NCBI GenBank assembly: GCA_905233475.1
Contig: CAJOEN010000002.1
Span: 1 to 64,000 of the forward strand
Source of the DNA: an uncultured Bacteroidales bacterium
GTDB taxonomy: Bacteria; Bacteroidota; Bacteroidia; Bacteroidales; P3
Direction of reading: 5' to 3'
Length of the DNA: 64,000 nucleotides
Both the position numbers and the translations under genes were made by a program. The notes beneath the pieces were generated by a model that was not told the origin of the DNA, made no database searches, and saw only the letters and a program-made list of their open reading frames with translations. This document shows, piece by piece, positions 25,056 to 34,900 of the stretch. Every line of letters begins with the position of its first letter. Position 1 is the stretch's first letter.

Positions 25056-26006
25056 ATGAAAAAAATACTGATTGTTGGAGCTGGCGGACAGATTGGCTCC
25101 GAACTTACAAGGACATTGCGCGACATTTACGGCAACGACAACGTTGTGTGCAGCGATTTGAGACCCCTGAAAGGCGAAATTTACGAACGTGGCCCCATAG
25201 AGCGTATCGATTCCACACAGATTATGCAAATTGCCGAGGCTGTGAAGAAATACAACATCGACACTATCTACAACCTTGCCGCAATACTTTCGGCGACCGC
25301 CGAACTCAACCCCATGCTGGGCTGGAACGTGGGTATAGGAAGTCTGGTTAATTGCCTTGAGGTAGCCCGTTTGTTCGGCTGTGCAGTGTTCACACCGAGT
25401 TCGATAGGAGCTTTCGGCCCGAGCACTCCGCACGATATGACCCCTCAGGATACCATACAGCGTCCGGCCACTATTTACGGCGTTACCAAAGTTACCGGAG
25501 AACTTCTCAGCGACTACTATTTCACACGTTTTGGCGTGGACACTCGCTCGGTGCGTTTCCCGGGACTTATCTCCAACCTCACATTGCCCGGCGGCGGCAC
25601 CACCGACTACGCTGTGGAAATTTACTATGCCGCAGTGAAAGGTGAAAAATTTGTATGCCCGCTCAAAAAAGGTACTTTCATGGATATGATGTACATGCCC
25701 GACGCATTGAGCGCTATGATTGACATTATGGAAGCCGACCCGTCGAAACTTGTACACCGCAACTCGTTCAACGTTACCGCCATGAGCTTCGACCCCGAAA
25801 TCATATACAACGCCATCAAAAAGCATGTACCCGGTTTCGAGATGGTTTACGAACCCGAACCCATAAAACAGGCTATAGCCGACAGCTGGCCTAACTGCAT
25901 GGACGATTCATGTGCCCGTAAGGAATGGGGTTGGAATCCGAAATACGACCTCGAGAAAATGACGGTTGATATGCTCGACACTTTGAGAAAAAAACTTATG
26001 AAATAG
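25056..26006 (+). CDS. L-threonine 3-dehydrogenase, UDP-galactose-epimerase-like type
   Basis: 316-aa extended short-chain dehydrogenase. The NAD-binding motif GAGGQIG is at the N-terminus and the catalytic YxxxK is seen in TIYGVTKVTGELL. Substrate-loop features TPSSIGAFGPSTPHDMTPQD, VRFPGLISN and GGGTTDYAVEIYYAAV match the UGE-like threonine dehydrogenases of Bacteroidota and metazoa. It would oxidise L-threonine to 2-amino-3-ketobutyrate. The partner lyase gene (kbl) is not adjacent. It is a single-gene transcript, with its own promoter (24970) and terminator (26046). Another NAD-dependent epimerase is the alternative. Confidence 0.87.
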   Translation: MKKILIVGAGGQIGSELTRTLRDIYGNDNVVCSDLRPLKGEIYERGPIERIDSTQIMQIAEAVKKYNIDTIYNLAAILSATAELNPMLGWNVGIGSLVNCLEVARLFGCAVFTPSSIGAFGPSTPHDMTPQDTIQRPATIYGVTKVTGELLSDYYFTRFGVDTRSVRFPGLISNLTLPGGGTTDYAVEIYYAAVKGEKFVCPLKKGTFMDMMYMPDALSAMIDIMEADPSKLVHRNSFNVTAMSFDPEIIYNAIKKHVPGFEMVYEPEPIKQAIADSWPNCMDDSCARKEWGWNPKYDLEKMTVDMLDTLRKKLMK

Positions 26007-26045
26007 TAAGAAACACACACTTTTTTTTCATAATTTATTATTTTT

Positions 26046-26076
26046 ATGCCGGTCCCGAAACGGACTGGCATTTTTT
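26046..26076 (+). terminator. Intrinsic terminator after the threonine dehydrogenase gene
   Basis: Stem ATGCCGGTCC/GGACTGGCAT (one G-U pair) with a 6-nt loop is followed by T6. Confidence 0.9.
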
Positions 26077-26131
26077 ATGCCTGATGGTTAAGGCGACAGG
26101 CTGTTTTGTGAAAGTGTGGCAAATCCGCTTT

Positions 26132-26863
26132 TTATTTTGCGGAATTGTTGTCGTTGCCAAGTATTTGTTTGAAAGTCTTTTCGGCGGCAAGTTGCTCCGA
26201 GGATTTTATCGAAAAATCCACAGCCGAATCATACGGAAGGCCGTCGATAACGACACGGCTCTCGTATTGCCTGCGATTTCCTTCGTCTATGGTACGCACC
26301 AGCTCGAACGACACTTTACGGTGGTTTTGCTGTCCCCAGTCGATAAGCTTGCTTTTGAAATTCCATTCCGATTTGGAAAGGGAGTCTATATCCATGTAAG
26401 TGCTTATAATACGGTTGGTTACCACTTTTCGGGTGAAATCGTAGCCGCGTTCGAGGTATATGGCTCCAATGAGAGCCTCGAAAGCGTTCCCGTTTATAAA
26501 TTTGAACATCTGCTGTTGTCCTCTGAAATTCAGAAGCTCTGCAAGTCCGATTTTTTTTGCGACTCTGTTAAGGTTGCTGCGGCTCACTATCTTTGCCCTC
26601 ATCTCGGTAAGGAAGCCCTCGTCATGATAGGGATATTTGTGAAATAGGTAGTCGGCAACAATGGAACTGAGTACTGCATCGCCAAGATATTCCAAACGCT
26701 CGTTGTTTATCTTTATGCCGTTATTCAGTTCTTTGGAATTGGAACGGTGTCTGAAAGCAAGTTCGTACACCTCCCTATGACGTGGAGTGAAACCCAATAT
26801 ATTTTTAAAAAAGTCGAGGAATTGTTTTGTTTCGCCGTTATCTTTTTTGCTGAAAAGCGACAC
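26132..26863 (-). CDS. rnc: Ribonuclease III
   Basis: 243 aa. The signature is NNERLEYLGDAVLSSIVADY, with catalytic acidic residues and a second site in NAFEALIGAIYLERG. A C-terminal double-stranded-RNA-binding domain follows (about 165-235, KLIDWGQQNHRKVSFELV). It cleaves double-stranded RNA in rRNA precursor processing. It is third in acpP-fabF-rnc, 12 bp after fabF, the common order in this phylum. Confidence 0.96.
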   Translation of the reverse strand: MSLFSKKDNGETKQFLDFFKNILGFTPRHREVYELAFRHRSNSKELNNGIKINNERLEYLGDAVLSSIVADYLFHKYPYHDEGFLTEMRAKIVSRSNLNRVAKKIGLAELLNFRGQQQMFKFINGNAFEALIGAIYLERGYDFTRKVVTNRIISTYMDIDSLSKSEWNFKSKLIDWGQQNHRKVSFELVRTIDEGNRRQYESRVVIDGLPYDSAVDFSIKSSEQLAAEKTFKQILGNDNNSAK

Positions 26864-26875
26864 CTCTGTGCAATT

Positions 26876-28129
26876 TTATTTTACAAATTTGCTAAAAGCG
26901 ATACTTACATTATGTCCACCGAAACCGAAAGTGTTGCTTAAAGCGTGGTTCACCGTGCGTTTGCGTGCCTCGCCGAAAGTAAAGTCGAGCGACGGTATTT
27001 CAGGGTCGTCGGTGAAGTGGTTTATTGTAGGTGGCACAATGTCGTTGTCTATTGCCAATACTGTGGCTATAGCTTCCACAGCTCCAGCGGCACCGAGCAG
27101 GTGGCCTGTCATGGATTTTGTGGAGTTTATGCTGATTTTTTCAGCATGTTTGCCAAAAAGTTTCTCGATGGCTTTAGGCTCGGTTATGTCGCCAAGCGGC
27201 GTTGATGTGCCGTGTGTATTGATGTGGTTGATTTCGGACATCTGTATGCCGGCTTCTTCGATAGCCATTTTCATGGCGCGATATGCTCCTATGCCCTCGG
27301 GATGTGGAGCTGTTATGTGATATGCGTCGGCAGTTAGGCCACAGCCTGTTATTTCGGCGTATATCTTTGCTCCGCGGTTTATGGCATGTTCGTATTCTTC
27401 CAAAATAAGTGCTCCTGCACCTTCGCCCATAACAAAACCGTCGCGGTCCTTGTCGAAAGGGCGGGAGGCCGTTTGGGGCGAGTCGTTTCGTGTGGACAGT
27501 GCCTTCATAGCGTTGAATCCGCCTATACCGCATATTGATATTGCCGCTTCGGAACCTCCAACAACAAAAACGGACGCTTTGTTCAGTCGGATAAGGTTGT
27601 ATGCGTCAACAATGGCATTTGCCGACGACGCACATGCGGATACTGTACCGTAGTTGGGGCCGCACAGCCCGTGCCTTATAGAAATGCATCCGGCACAAAT
27701 GTCGGAAATCATCTGTATGCAGAAAAAAGGACTGAAATGCGGAACTCTGTCCCCCATTTGAGCATAGGATATGCACCCGTCTTCGAAAGAGCTTATGCCA
27801 CCGATGCCCGACGCCCATATTACACCTATACGGTCTTTGTCCTCGGTGGTTAAATCCAAGCCCGAGTTTTTTATTGCCTCGTCGGAGGCTGCAACCCCGT
27901 ACTGGGTATATAAATCATATTTACGACTTTCTTTCTTGTCCATATAGGGCAGAAAGTCGAAATTCTTAACTTCGCAGGCAAAACGAGTTCTGAAGCCTTC
28001 GGCGTCAAAATGTGTAATGAAATCAGCACCACTTACTCCAGTCAGTAATGAGTTCCAATATTCAGGCACTGTGTTGCCGATTGGAGTAAGTGATCCTAAT
28101 CCAGTAACAACTACTCGTTTAAGATTCAT
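26876..28129 (-). CDS. fabF: Beta-ketoacyl-ACP synthase II
   Basis: 417 aa. The catalytic triad is Cys in GTVSACASSANAI, His in NTHGTSTPLGD and His in KSMTGHLLGAAGAVEA. The N-terminus is RVVVTGLGSLTPIGN and the C-terminus NTFGFGGHNVSIAF. It condenses malonyl-ACP with acyl-ACP to elongate fatty acids. It lies 24 bp downstream of acpP, its carrier-protein partner, and 12 bp upstream of rnc. Confidence 0.97.
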   Translation of the reverse strand: MNLKRVVVTGLGSLTPIGNTVPEYWNSLLTGVSGADFITHFDAEGFRTRFACEVKNFDFLPYMDKKESRKYDLYTQYGVAASDEAIKNSGLDLTTEDKDRIGVIWASGIGGISSFEDGCISYAQMGDRVPHFSPFFCIQMISDICAGCISIRHGLCGPNYGTVSACASSANAIVDAYNLIRLNKASVFVVGGSEAAISICGIGGFNAMKALSTRNDSPQTASRPFDKDRDGFVMGEGAGALILEEYEHAINRGAKIYAEITGCGLTADAYHITAPHPEGIGAYRAMKMAIEEAGIQMSEINHINTHGTSTPLGDITEPKAIEKLFGKHAEKISINSTKSMTGHLLGAAGAVEAIATVLAIDNDIVPPTINHFTDDPEIPSLDFTFGEARKRTVNHALSNTFGFGGHNVSIAFSKFVK

Positions 28130-28153
28130 ACAAATCAGAAAGTAGAAGTGTAC

Positions 28154-28390
28154 TTACTTGATTTCGTTTTCAATAAAGGCGATAGCGTCGCCCACTGTGG
28201 AAATTTGTTCAGCAGCTTCGTCAGGGATTTGGATGTTGAATTCTTTTTCCAATTCCATGATAAGTTCAACTGTATCCAATGAATCAGCTCCCAAATCATT
28301 AGAGAAGCTTGCTTCTGGAGTTACTTCGTTTTCATCAACTCCTAGCTTATCAACGATGATAGCTTTTACTTTTTCTGTAATTTCAGACAT
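28154..28390 (-). CDS. acpP: Acyl carrier protein
   Basis: 78 aa, strongly acidic, with the phosphopantetheine attachment Ser in [17 protein letters not shown]. It carries acyl chains in fatty-acid synthesis. First gene of acpP-fabF-rnc. Just upstream on the minus strand GTTACTTTGCACC resembles a -7 region but lacks one base of the TAnnTTTG consensus. Confidence 0.97.
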   Translation of the reverse strand: MSEITEKVKAIIVDKLGVDENEVTPEASFSNDLGADSLDTVELIMELEKEFNIQIPDEAAEQISTVGDAIAFIENEIK

Positions 28391-28811
28391 GTTTATAAAG
28401 TTTTTGAATTAAACAAGGTGCAAAGTAACGAATAAAAATCCAATTTTCAATCATTTTTCCGATTTTTTTTTGAGGTTTGGAACGTAATTGTTGTGAAAAT
28501 CAAGGAAATATATTTTGTCTTTTTTGCCTTTTTTTTAACTGTCTTTTTGCTTGATATAAATATCTGATTTTTATTGCTTTATGTATGGTTGTTTTTATAA
28601 ACAACTGATTTATAAAAATATACATTTTTTGTATTTTTTTGTATTTTTTTGGACTAAAATTATTATTTTTGCAGTGTTTTTTTACAGAAAAAGGCATTTT
28701 TAATGTTTTTTTCGACATAACATAATGATAATCAATTATATATAAAAAACAAACTCTGATTATTCGATTAATTAAGTTGTTGAAAATCAATGCTTTATAT
28801 TTTGCTTCGAT
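28391..28811. other. AT-rich intergenic region with the purN promoter
   Basis: A strongly AT-rich 420 bp between divergent acpP and purN. It contains T-rich direct repeats (TGTATTTTTT at about 28629-28650) and a -7-like box TATTTTTG at 28664-28671, with TTTG at 28638-28641 as a possible -33 element. This implies a purN leader of about 135 nt. No convincing riboswitch fold or small gene was seen. Confidence 0.5.
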
Positions 28812-29396
28812 ATGAATACTATTACACGAATTGCAATTTTCGGCTCGGGCAACGGCACAAACGCACAGCGCATAGCTGAGTATTTCGCCTCCGACAGCGG
28901 AGTGGAGATAACAACCATAGTGTCGAACAAAAAGGACGCATATATCCTACAACGTGCCAAAAATCTGGGAATACCCTGCACATGTTTTTCCCGTAAGGAT
29001 TTTCTTGAAACAGACAACGTTTTGAACTATCTGAAAGAGAGGAATATAGACTATGTGGTTTTGGCAGGTTTCTTGTGGCTTGTACCTCAAAATTTGCTTG
29101 CCGCTTTTCCAAGCAGAATAATAAATATACACCCGGCACTGCTGCCAAAATACGGTGGTAAAGGAATGTACGGGGAGCATGTGCACGAGGCCGTTATTGC
29201 CAACGGCGAAACCCAAAGCGGCATAACCATCCATTTTGTGGACGAACATTACGATAAGGGTACGAATATTTTTCAGGCCACATGTGAAGTTTTGCCCGAC
29301 GACACGCCCGAATCGTTGGCACAAAAGATTCACAAGTTAGAGTACGAGCATTTCCCCAGGGTTATAGAACAGGTTGTGAAACAAAACAAACTATAG
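28812..29396 (+). CDS. purN: Phosphoribosylglycinamide formyltransferase
   Basis: 194 aa. It begins TRIAIFGSGNGTNAQRIAEY. The catalytic residues are Asn-x-His in RIINIHPALLPKYGGKGMYG and Asp in ITIHFVDEHYDKG. It transfers formyl from 10-formyl-tetrahydrofolate to GAR in purine synthesis. The glycosyltransferase gene follows after 5 bp. Confidence 0.96.
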   Translation: MNTITRIAIFGSGNGTNAQRIAEYFASDSGVEITTIVSNKKDAYILQRAKNLGIPCTCFSRKDFLETDNVLNYLKERNIDYVVLAGFLWLVPQNLLAAFPSRIINIHPALLPKYGGKGMYGEHVHEAVIANGETQSGITIHFVDEHYDKGTNIFQATCEVLPDDTPESLAQKIHKLEYEHFPRVIEQVVKQNKL

Positions 29397-29401
29397 GCAC
29401 A

Positions 29402-30532
29402 ATGCGCATAGCGGTAAACACACGTCTGCTTCTGAAAGACCGGCTCGACGGCATAGGGTGGTTCACCTTCGAAACGTTGAGGCGTATTACTGTGGCACAC
29501 CCCGAACACGAGTTTATATTCTTTTTTGACCGCAAGCCCGCAAGAGAGTTTATATTTGCCGAAAACGTAACCCCTGTGGTGCTTTTCCCGCCCACCCGTC
29601 ATCCGTTGCTTTGGTATCTTTTTTTCGAATTTAGTGTGCCATACGCCATACGCAAATACAGTGCCGATATTTTTCTTTCGCCCGACGGATGGATACCGCT
29701 TAAAACCACGGTGCCCACGCTTAACGTAATCCATGACTTGAATTTCGAACATTGCACCGATTTCCTGAAAGGCTCTCACCAAAGATATTTCAAGCACTTT
29801 TTCCCGAAATATGCCCGCAATGCCACACGTTTGGCTACGGTATCGGAGTTTTCCAAAAACGACATCGCCCGAACTTACGGTGTGCCGCAAAACAAAATTG
29901 AAGTGGTTTACGACGGAGCGCATTCGCACTACCATCCTTATCCCGAAGATGTGAAAAAATCCGTAAGGGACAGATACACCTGCGGTTGCCCTTACTTTAT
30001 TTTTGTGGGAACCATACTGAAACGCAAGAACTTAGATACCCTTTTTTACGCTTTCGACATATTCAAGGATGGGGACAACGCCGGCACCAAGTTGCTTGTT
30101 GTTGGTAGCCGCAAATGGTGGAAAGGCGACATCGAGAATGCCTATCTTGCAATGCGCCACAAAACCGATGTGGTGTTTGTCGGCAGGGTGGACGCCGATG
30201 TGCTTGGAAAAATGGTGTCGGCAGCCACTGCATTAGCCTACGTGTCGTATTTCGAGGGCTTTGGAATACCCGTTTTGGAGGCATTTTATGCCGAAACTCC
30301 GGTTTTAACCTCCAATTTGACATCACTGCCCGAAATAGCAGGCGACGCGGCTATACTTGCCAACCCTTATTCAGCAACCGACATTGCCGATGCCCTGCAC
30401 CGGCTATCAACGGACAAGAAACTATGCGAAAGCCTTGTGGAGAAAGGGCGTGTGCAACGTCTTAAATTCAGTTGGGACAAAACCGCCAACCTGTTGTGGG
30501 ACAGTTTAATGAAAATCGCAAATAAGCAATGA
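29402..30532 (+). CDS. GT4-type glycosyltransferase
   Basis: 376 aa with a two-Rossmann GT-B layout. The C-terminal half has FIFVGTILKRKNLDTL, KLLVVGSRKWWKG, VVFVGRVDADVL, and the nucleotide-sugar loop YVSYFEGFGIPVLEAFYAETPVLTS-type motif (split here as EGFGIPVLEA and TPVLTSN). Family 4 retaining glycosyltransferases build polysaccharides or lipid-linked glycans; donor and acceptor are unknown. It begins 5 bp after purN and overlaps the next gene by 4 bp. Confidence 0.88.
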   Translation: MRIAVNTRLLLKDRLDGIGWFTFETLRRITVAHPEHEFIFFFDRKPAREFIFAENVTPVVLFPPTRHPLLWYLFFEFSVPYAIRKYSADIFLSPDGWIPLKTTVPTLNVIHDLNFEHCTDFLKGSHQRYFKHFFPKYARNATRLATVSEFSKNDIARTYGVPQNKIEVVYDGAHSHYHPYPEDVKKSVRDRYTCGCPYFIFVGTILKRKNLDTLFYAFDIFKDGDNAGTKLLVVGSRKWWKGDIENAYLAMRHKTDVVFVGRVDADVLGKMVSAATALAYVSYFEGFGIPVLEAFYAETPVLTSNLTSLPEIAGDAAILANPYSATDIADALHRLSTDKKLCESLVEKGRVQRLKFSWDKTANLLWDSLMKIANKQ

Positions 30533-31683
30533 GAAGTAGGAAATTAAATGTTTTAAATCTTGTTGCGGCTGTTGTTTTGGCAATGCCTTATGCCATGTCC
30601 CAATCCACAGGGAAAAACCTTATCAGCAACCCGAGTTTCGAAAAACACCGCCGCTGCCCCGACAAGATAGACCCCGTTGGAGTTCTGAAAATTGTAAACG
30701 CGTGGTTTCAGCCCACCTACGGCTCTGCCGACTACTACAACGTATGTGGTGAGAGGGAATGTTTTGTGCCGAACAACAAACTTGGTTTTCAGCAAGCGCG
30801 CACCGGCGAAGCCTATTGCGGAATATACTGTTCCAAAGATAATTACCGCGAGTACCTACAAACGCAGCTCAAACGTCCGCTTAAAAGAGGCCAAAAGTAT
30901 CGTTTGTCTTTTTTTGTAAGCCTGTCGGAATATTCTACCGGTGCTGTAGCCACCATAGGCGGACTGCTTACAAGTGAGCGAATTCACGACACCACACGTT
31001 CCATTCTAATGAAAAAAGAGGTTTTTAGGATAACGCCTCGCATTTCGCAGATTACCTCGGTGTATTATGAGCCGCAGGTCGTCAATGCAGTTGATAGAGT
31101 GCTTTTGGAAACAGAGGCTTGGATGGAAGTTCGCGGGGAGTTTGTTGCCGAAGGAGGAGAGGAATACCTCACCATCGGCAATTTCTTTTCGGCGGCCAAC
31201 TCCGGCATAGTGGACGACTCGGCACGTTTGGCATATATTTTGCCGGGCTCCTATTATTATGTTGATGATGTGGAGCTATACTGCCTTTCGTGCAATGACG
31301 ACGAGTTGGAAACCAAAGACACCAACCACTATACCGTAGGCGCCACTTTTGTGCTGAACAATATTTTTTTCGATACCGACAAAAGCACACTCCTGCAACA
31401 GTCGTACCACGAACTTCAGTATCTGATAAGCCTTTTGGAGTCGCACCCGGGAATGCGCATAGAAATATCGGGGCATACCGACAGCCAAGGTTCCGACTTG
31501 CACAACCAGCAACTATCCGAAAACAGGGCGAAAGAAGTGGTGGCATATCTTATAGAGAACGGGATAGAGGAAAAACGGCTGAAATTCAAAGGATACGGCA
31601 AAACTCGCCCAATAGCCACCAACACAACCGAAGCCGGACGCAAGAAGAACCGCAGGGTGGAATTCAAGATTTTGGACATGTAG
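30529..31683 (+). CDS. Exported jelly-roll / OmpA-domain protein
   Basis: 384 aa. It has a signal peptide (ending AMPYAMSQS) and an N-terminal beta-sandwich starting NLISNPSFEKHRRCP (about 28-250) with several Cys. A C-terminal OmpA domain follows (about 275-384; IFFDTDKSTLLQ, ISGHTDSQGSD, GRKKNRRVEFKIL) with intact peptidoglycan-binding motifs. It is likely anchored to peptidoglycan, with the sandwich domain exposed in the periplasm or at the outer membrane. Its ATG overlaps the end of the glycosyltransferase gene by 4 bp, so the two are probably translationally coupled. Confidence 0.85.
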   Translation: MRSRKLNVLNLVAAVVLAMPYAMSQSTGKNLISNPSFEKHRRCPDKIDPVGVLKIVNAWFQPTYGSADYYNVCGERECFVPNNKLGFQQARTGEAYCGIYCSKDNYREYLQTQLKRPLKRGQKYRLSFFVSLSEYSTGAVATIGGLLTSERIHDTTRSILMKKEVFRITPRISQITSVYYEPQVVNAVDRVLLETEAWMEVRGEFVAEGGEEYLTIGNFFSAANSGIVDDSARLAYILPGSYYYVDDVELYCLSCNDDELETKDTNHYTVGATFVLNNIFFDTDKSTLLQQSYHELQYLISLLESHPGMRIEISGHTDSQGSDLHNQQLSENRAKEVVAYLIENGIEEKRLKFKGYGKTRPIATNTTEAGRKKNRRVEFKILDM

Positions 31684-31992
31684 CACATTGGTTTTACCGC
31701 CACGGGCGTGATATACACACGGCAACATAGTTAAGCGGCTTGTCCTTTCCGATAAAAGATTTTCCACAGATGAAATCGCAGGAAGTGAAACGCATTGGAG
31801 AGGCAAGGTGTCTAATATTGTAAACCGTTTTGCGGAAAGACCATTTTGTCGAAATATGCAAAAAACTTGTACGTTTGAAAAAAAAAACGTATTTTTGCAG
31901 TCCGCGTTTTAGCGTTTTTTTCAGGGCTTTTATATGCCCGGAAAAGTGTAATTAAATGTAAAAAAAAACAAGAAAAATAAATATTTATAGTT
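31684..31992. other. Intergenic region with a promoter for the giant surface protein
   Basis: A -7-like TATTTTTG lies at 31890-31897, with CTTG at 31866-31869 as a possible -33 element. It would give a leader of about 90 nt, A-rich just before the ATG at 31993. No gene or repeat recognised in the rest. Confidence 0.5.
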
Positions 31993-34900
31993 ATGAGAAA
32001 GTATCTGACAAAAGCACTGCTTGCTATTGCATTATTTCCGTACTTTGCTTACTCTCAATGTCCCGCACCCACTGTTGTGGTTATGGGGGTAACATCCACG
32101 TCGGTGGACGTAGCGTGGGTTGCCGGAGGAAGTGAGACCCGATGGAAACTCGAATACTCGCTAAATTCAATGACTTGGACATCAGCAGGAACGGTTACAA
32201 CAACATCGCACACGTTCAGTGGCTTGCAACCCAACACACAATATTATTTCCGTGTTGGAGCTATCTGTCCCAACGATACGACTTATGCTATGGTGAGACA
32301 AGCAACGGAATGTTTTTCGATGAGGTTCCCGTTCAGGGAAAATTTCGACCGCTGCCCAACAAGTTCCCCGGCCACACTACCGTCGTGCTGGACTTTGTCG
32401 AGCAATTACAGTAGCTACCCTTCCATTACGACATCCAATGCAACCTCATCTCCCAACTGTTTGTATATGAATAACTATACATACAACAGATCGAATTACG
32501 TTGGAATTGTAACGCCAAAGTCGCCGGAACCTTTGAACAGGCTTCAGGTATCTTTCACAATTTACAAGTCGAACACTTCATACAAGCATGCGGTGGTTGT
32601 AGGAGCCCTTACCAACCCCAACGACTATTCGACTTTTGTGCCCATAGACACCGCCGAACCGGGTAATGCCACAGGATATTACAATTTCACTTTGCCTCTC
32701 AAAAAATACCGTGGCAACGCACAATATATAGGAATATATGCCTGCGGCCTCGGTGACAGCTACTCCTATCCTTATCTTGACGACATAGAAGTGGACTACT
32801 ATACTACATGTTCACGCGTAACTAATCTGCAAACGCAGAGCAACTCCCCTACATCGGCTGTATCCACATGGCAGAACGGACGCGATGGAATACCCGAATT
32901 CTATATCGTTTCTTACACCCCGGCCAACTCGATAAACTGGATTACCGATACCACCCACTCCACATACAAAGTATTCAGCAACCTTGCAAGCGGCACCACT
33001 TATTATATAGCCATAACTCCTGTATGTTTGAACGGCGATACAAGCTATGCCACCTACGATACTATAACCACAACATCGTGCATAACACAGCCTATGACAG
33101 TGGGTTCTGGCGGCAGTGTATCTATCAATGTGCCCATAGAAACCGATGTGGACTACGGATATGCACAACAAATATACGACTCCGCCGATTTGGGAGGCCC
33201 CAAAAACTTATCGGCCATAGCATTTAATTATCGTGGCTCAAGGGCAATGACGGTAAAATCGAACTGTACCATATATTTAGCCAATGTGTCGCAATCCACT
33301 TTTGTGCCGAACCAAATCAGCACACTGCTGTCCGACACCCTGCTTACGCAGGTTTACGCGGGTCCGCTGAACTGTGTGCCGGGATGGAACATATTCCCAT
33401 TCGACACCACATTCCACTACGATGGCCATAGCAACTTGCTTGTGGCTATCGACGACAACAGCGGCAACAATGTATCCGGGGCCAATTTCTCCACACACGC
33501 TACCACCGGCGACAAGTCGGCAGTGATAGGAACCTTTGTGGATATAGATCCGGCAGCCCCAATAATTCCTCCTACAGTTTATTCGTACAGAAACGACATA
33601 ACACTTTATTACTGTGATACAGCGGCAACGTGCGCTCCACCAACGGCAGTTGTTACAAACATCACAGACACAAAAATAAAAGTGGCTTGGGCTCCCGGAT
33701 TGCACGAAACACGTTGGATTTTGGAACGTTCTACAAATGCCAATGGACCGTGGACATACGTTAATACCGTATCAACCACGGAGTATGATTTCACAGGTCT
33801 TAACCCGTCCACACTCTACTATTTCAGAGTAGGGTCCATCTGTACCAACGATACAATGTATTGTGTGGTTTCGGATACCACAGACTGTGGATATATAACA
33901 ACATTCCCTCTTACAGAAAGTTTCGAAAGTTATAGCGCCTCCAGTGCGAGAACATCTAGAATAGGACTTTGCTGGGGACGTTTGAACAATAACAACAGTC
34001 AGACCATTATAAATCCCTATGTGTATCGTGGCATAGCTTCGCAGGGCAACCAATCGATGTATTTCAATTCGACCTCGTCGCAATATGCACTGTTGTCCAC
34101 GCCGCCTATGGGAGTGAATGTGTCGAGACTTATGCTGACATTCGACATTTACAGGTCGAACTCTTCGTATTACGGCAAAATTGCCGTCGGTGTAATGACC
34201 GACCCCGGCGACATCTCCACTTTTATAGGTATTGACACTGTTTGGGGAAATTACGGAGTGTGGGAGACTTTTATAGTACCGTTTGATCATTATGTTGGCA
34301 CAGGAAAATACATAGCTCTTGTGGCCGTTCAAAACGAATATACTTATGTGTATGTGGATAATTTGAGAATCGACACCATACCGGCGTGCCCCAAACCCAC
34401 AGGATTACAAGTTGCCAATATCTCGTCCCGTTCGGCATTTGCAACATGGCTCGCAGGAACAATAGGCGACGGAATTGCAGACCATTTCATTGTTGAGATG
34501 AAACCATCGTCCCAAGCAGCGTGGGTAACAGTGGACACCACTTCGAATGCATATTATTTCTTCAGCAATCTTGCAGCAAGCACCACCTACGATGTAAGGA
34601 TAAAAGGTGTGTGCACTTGCGGCGATACCTCGGAATACCTTGTAGGTTCGTTTAAAACGGCGGACTGCCTTATAGGCGGCAACTCCTCAAATTCAATAAC
34701 CGGCTCTACCACGACATCGTATTACCTGCCGGTGGTTGAAAACGCCAGCTATTCATACACACAGCAGATATTTACGCCAGCCGAAATTGGCGGACAGAAA
34801 TTTATCGAGGCTGTAGAGTTCTACTACTCAGGTAGTTCCGCTATGACGGACAAGGATACTTGCGTAATATACCTTGGACACACCACCCGCTCGACCTTCG

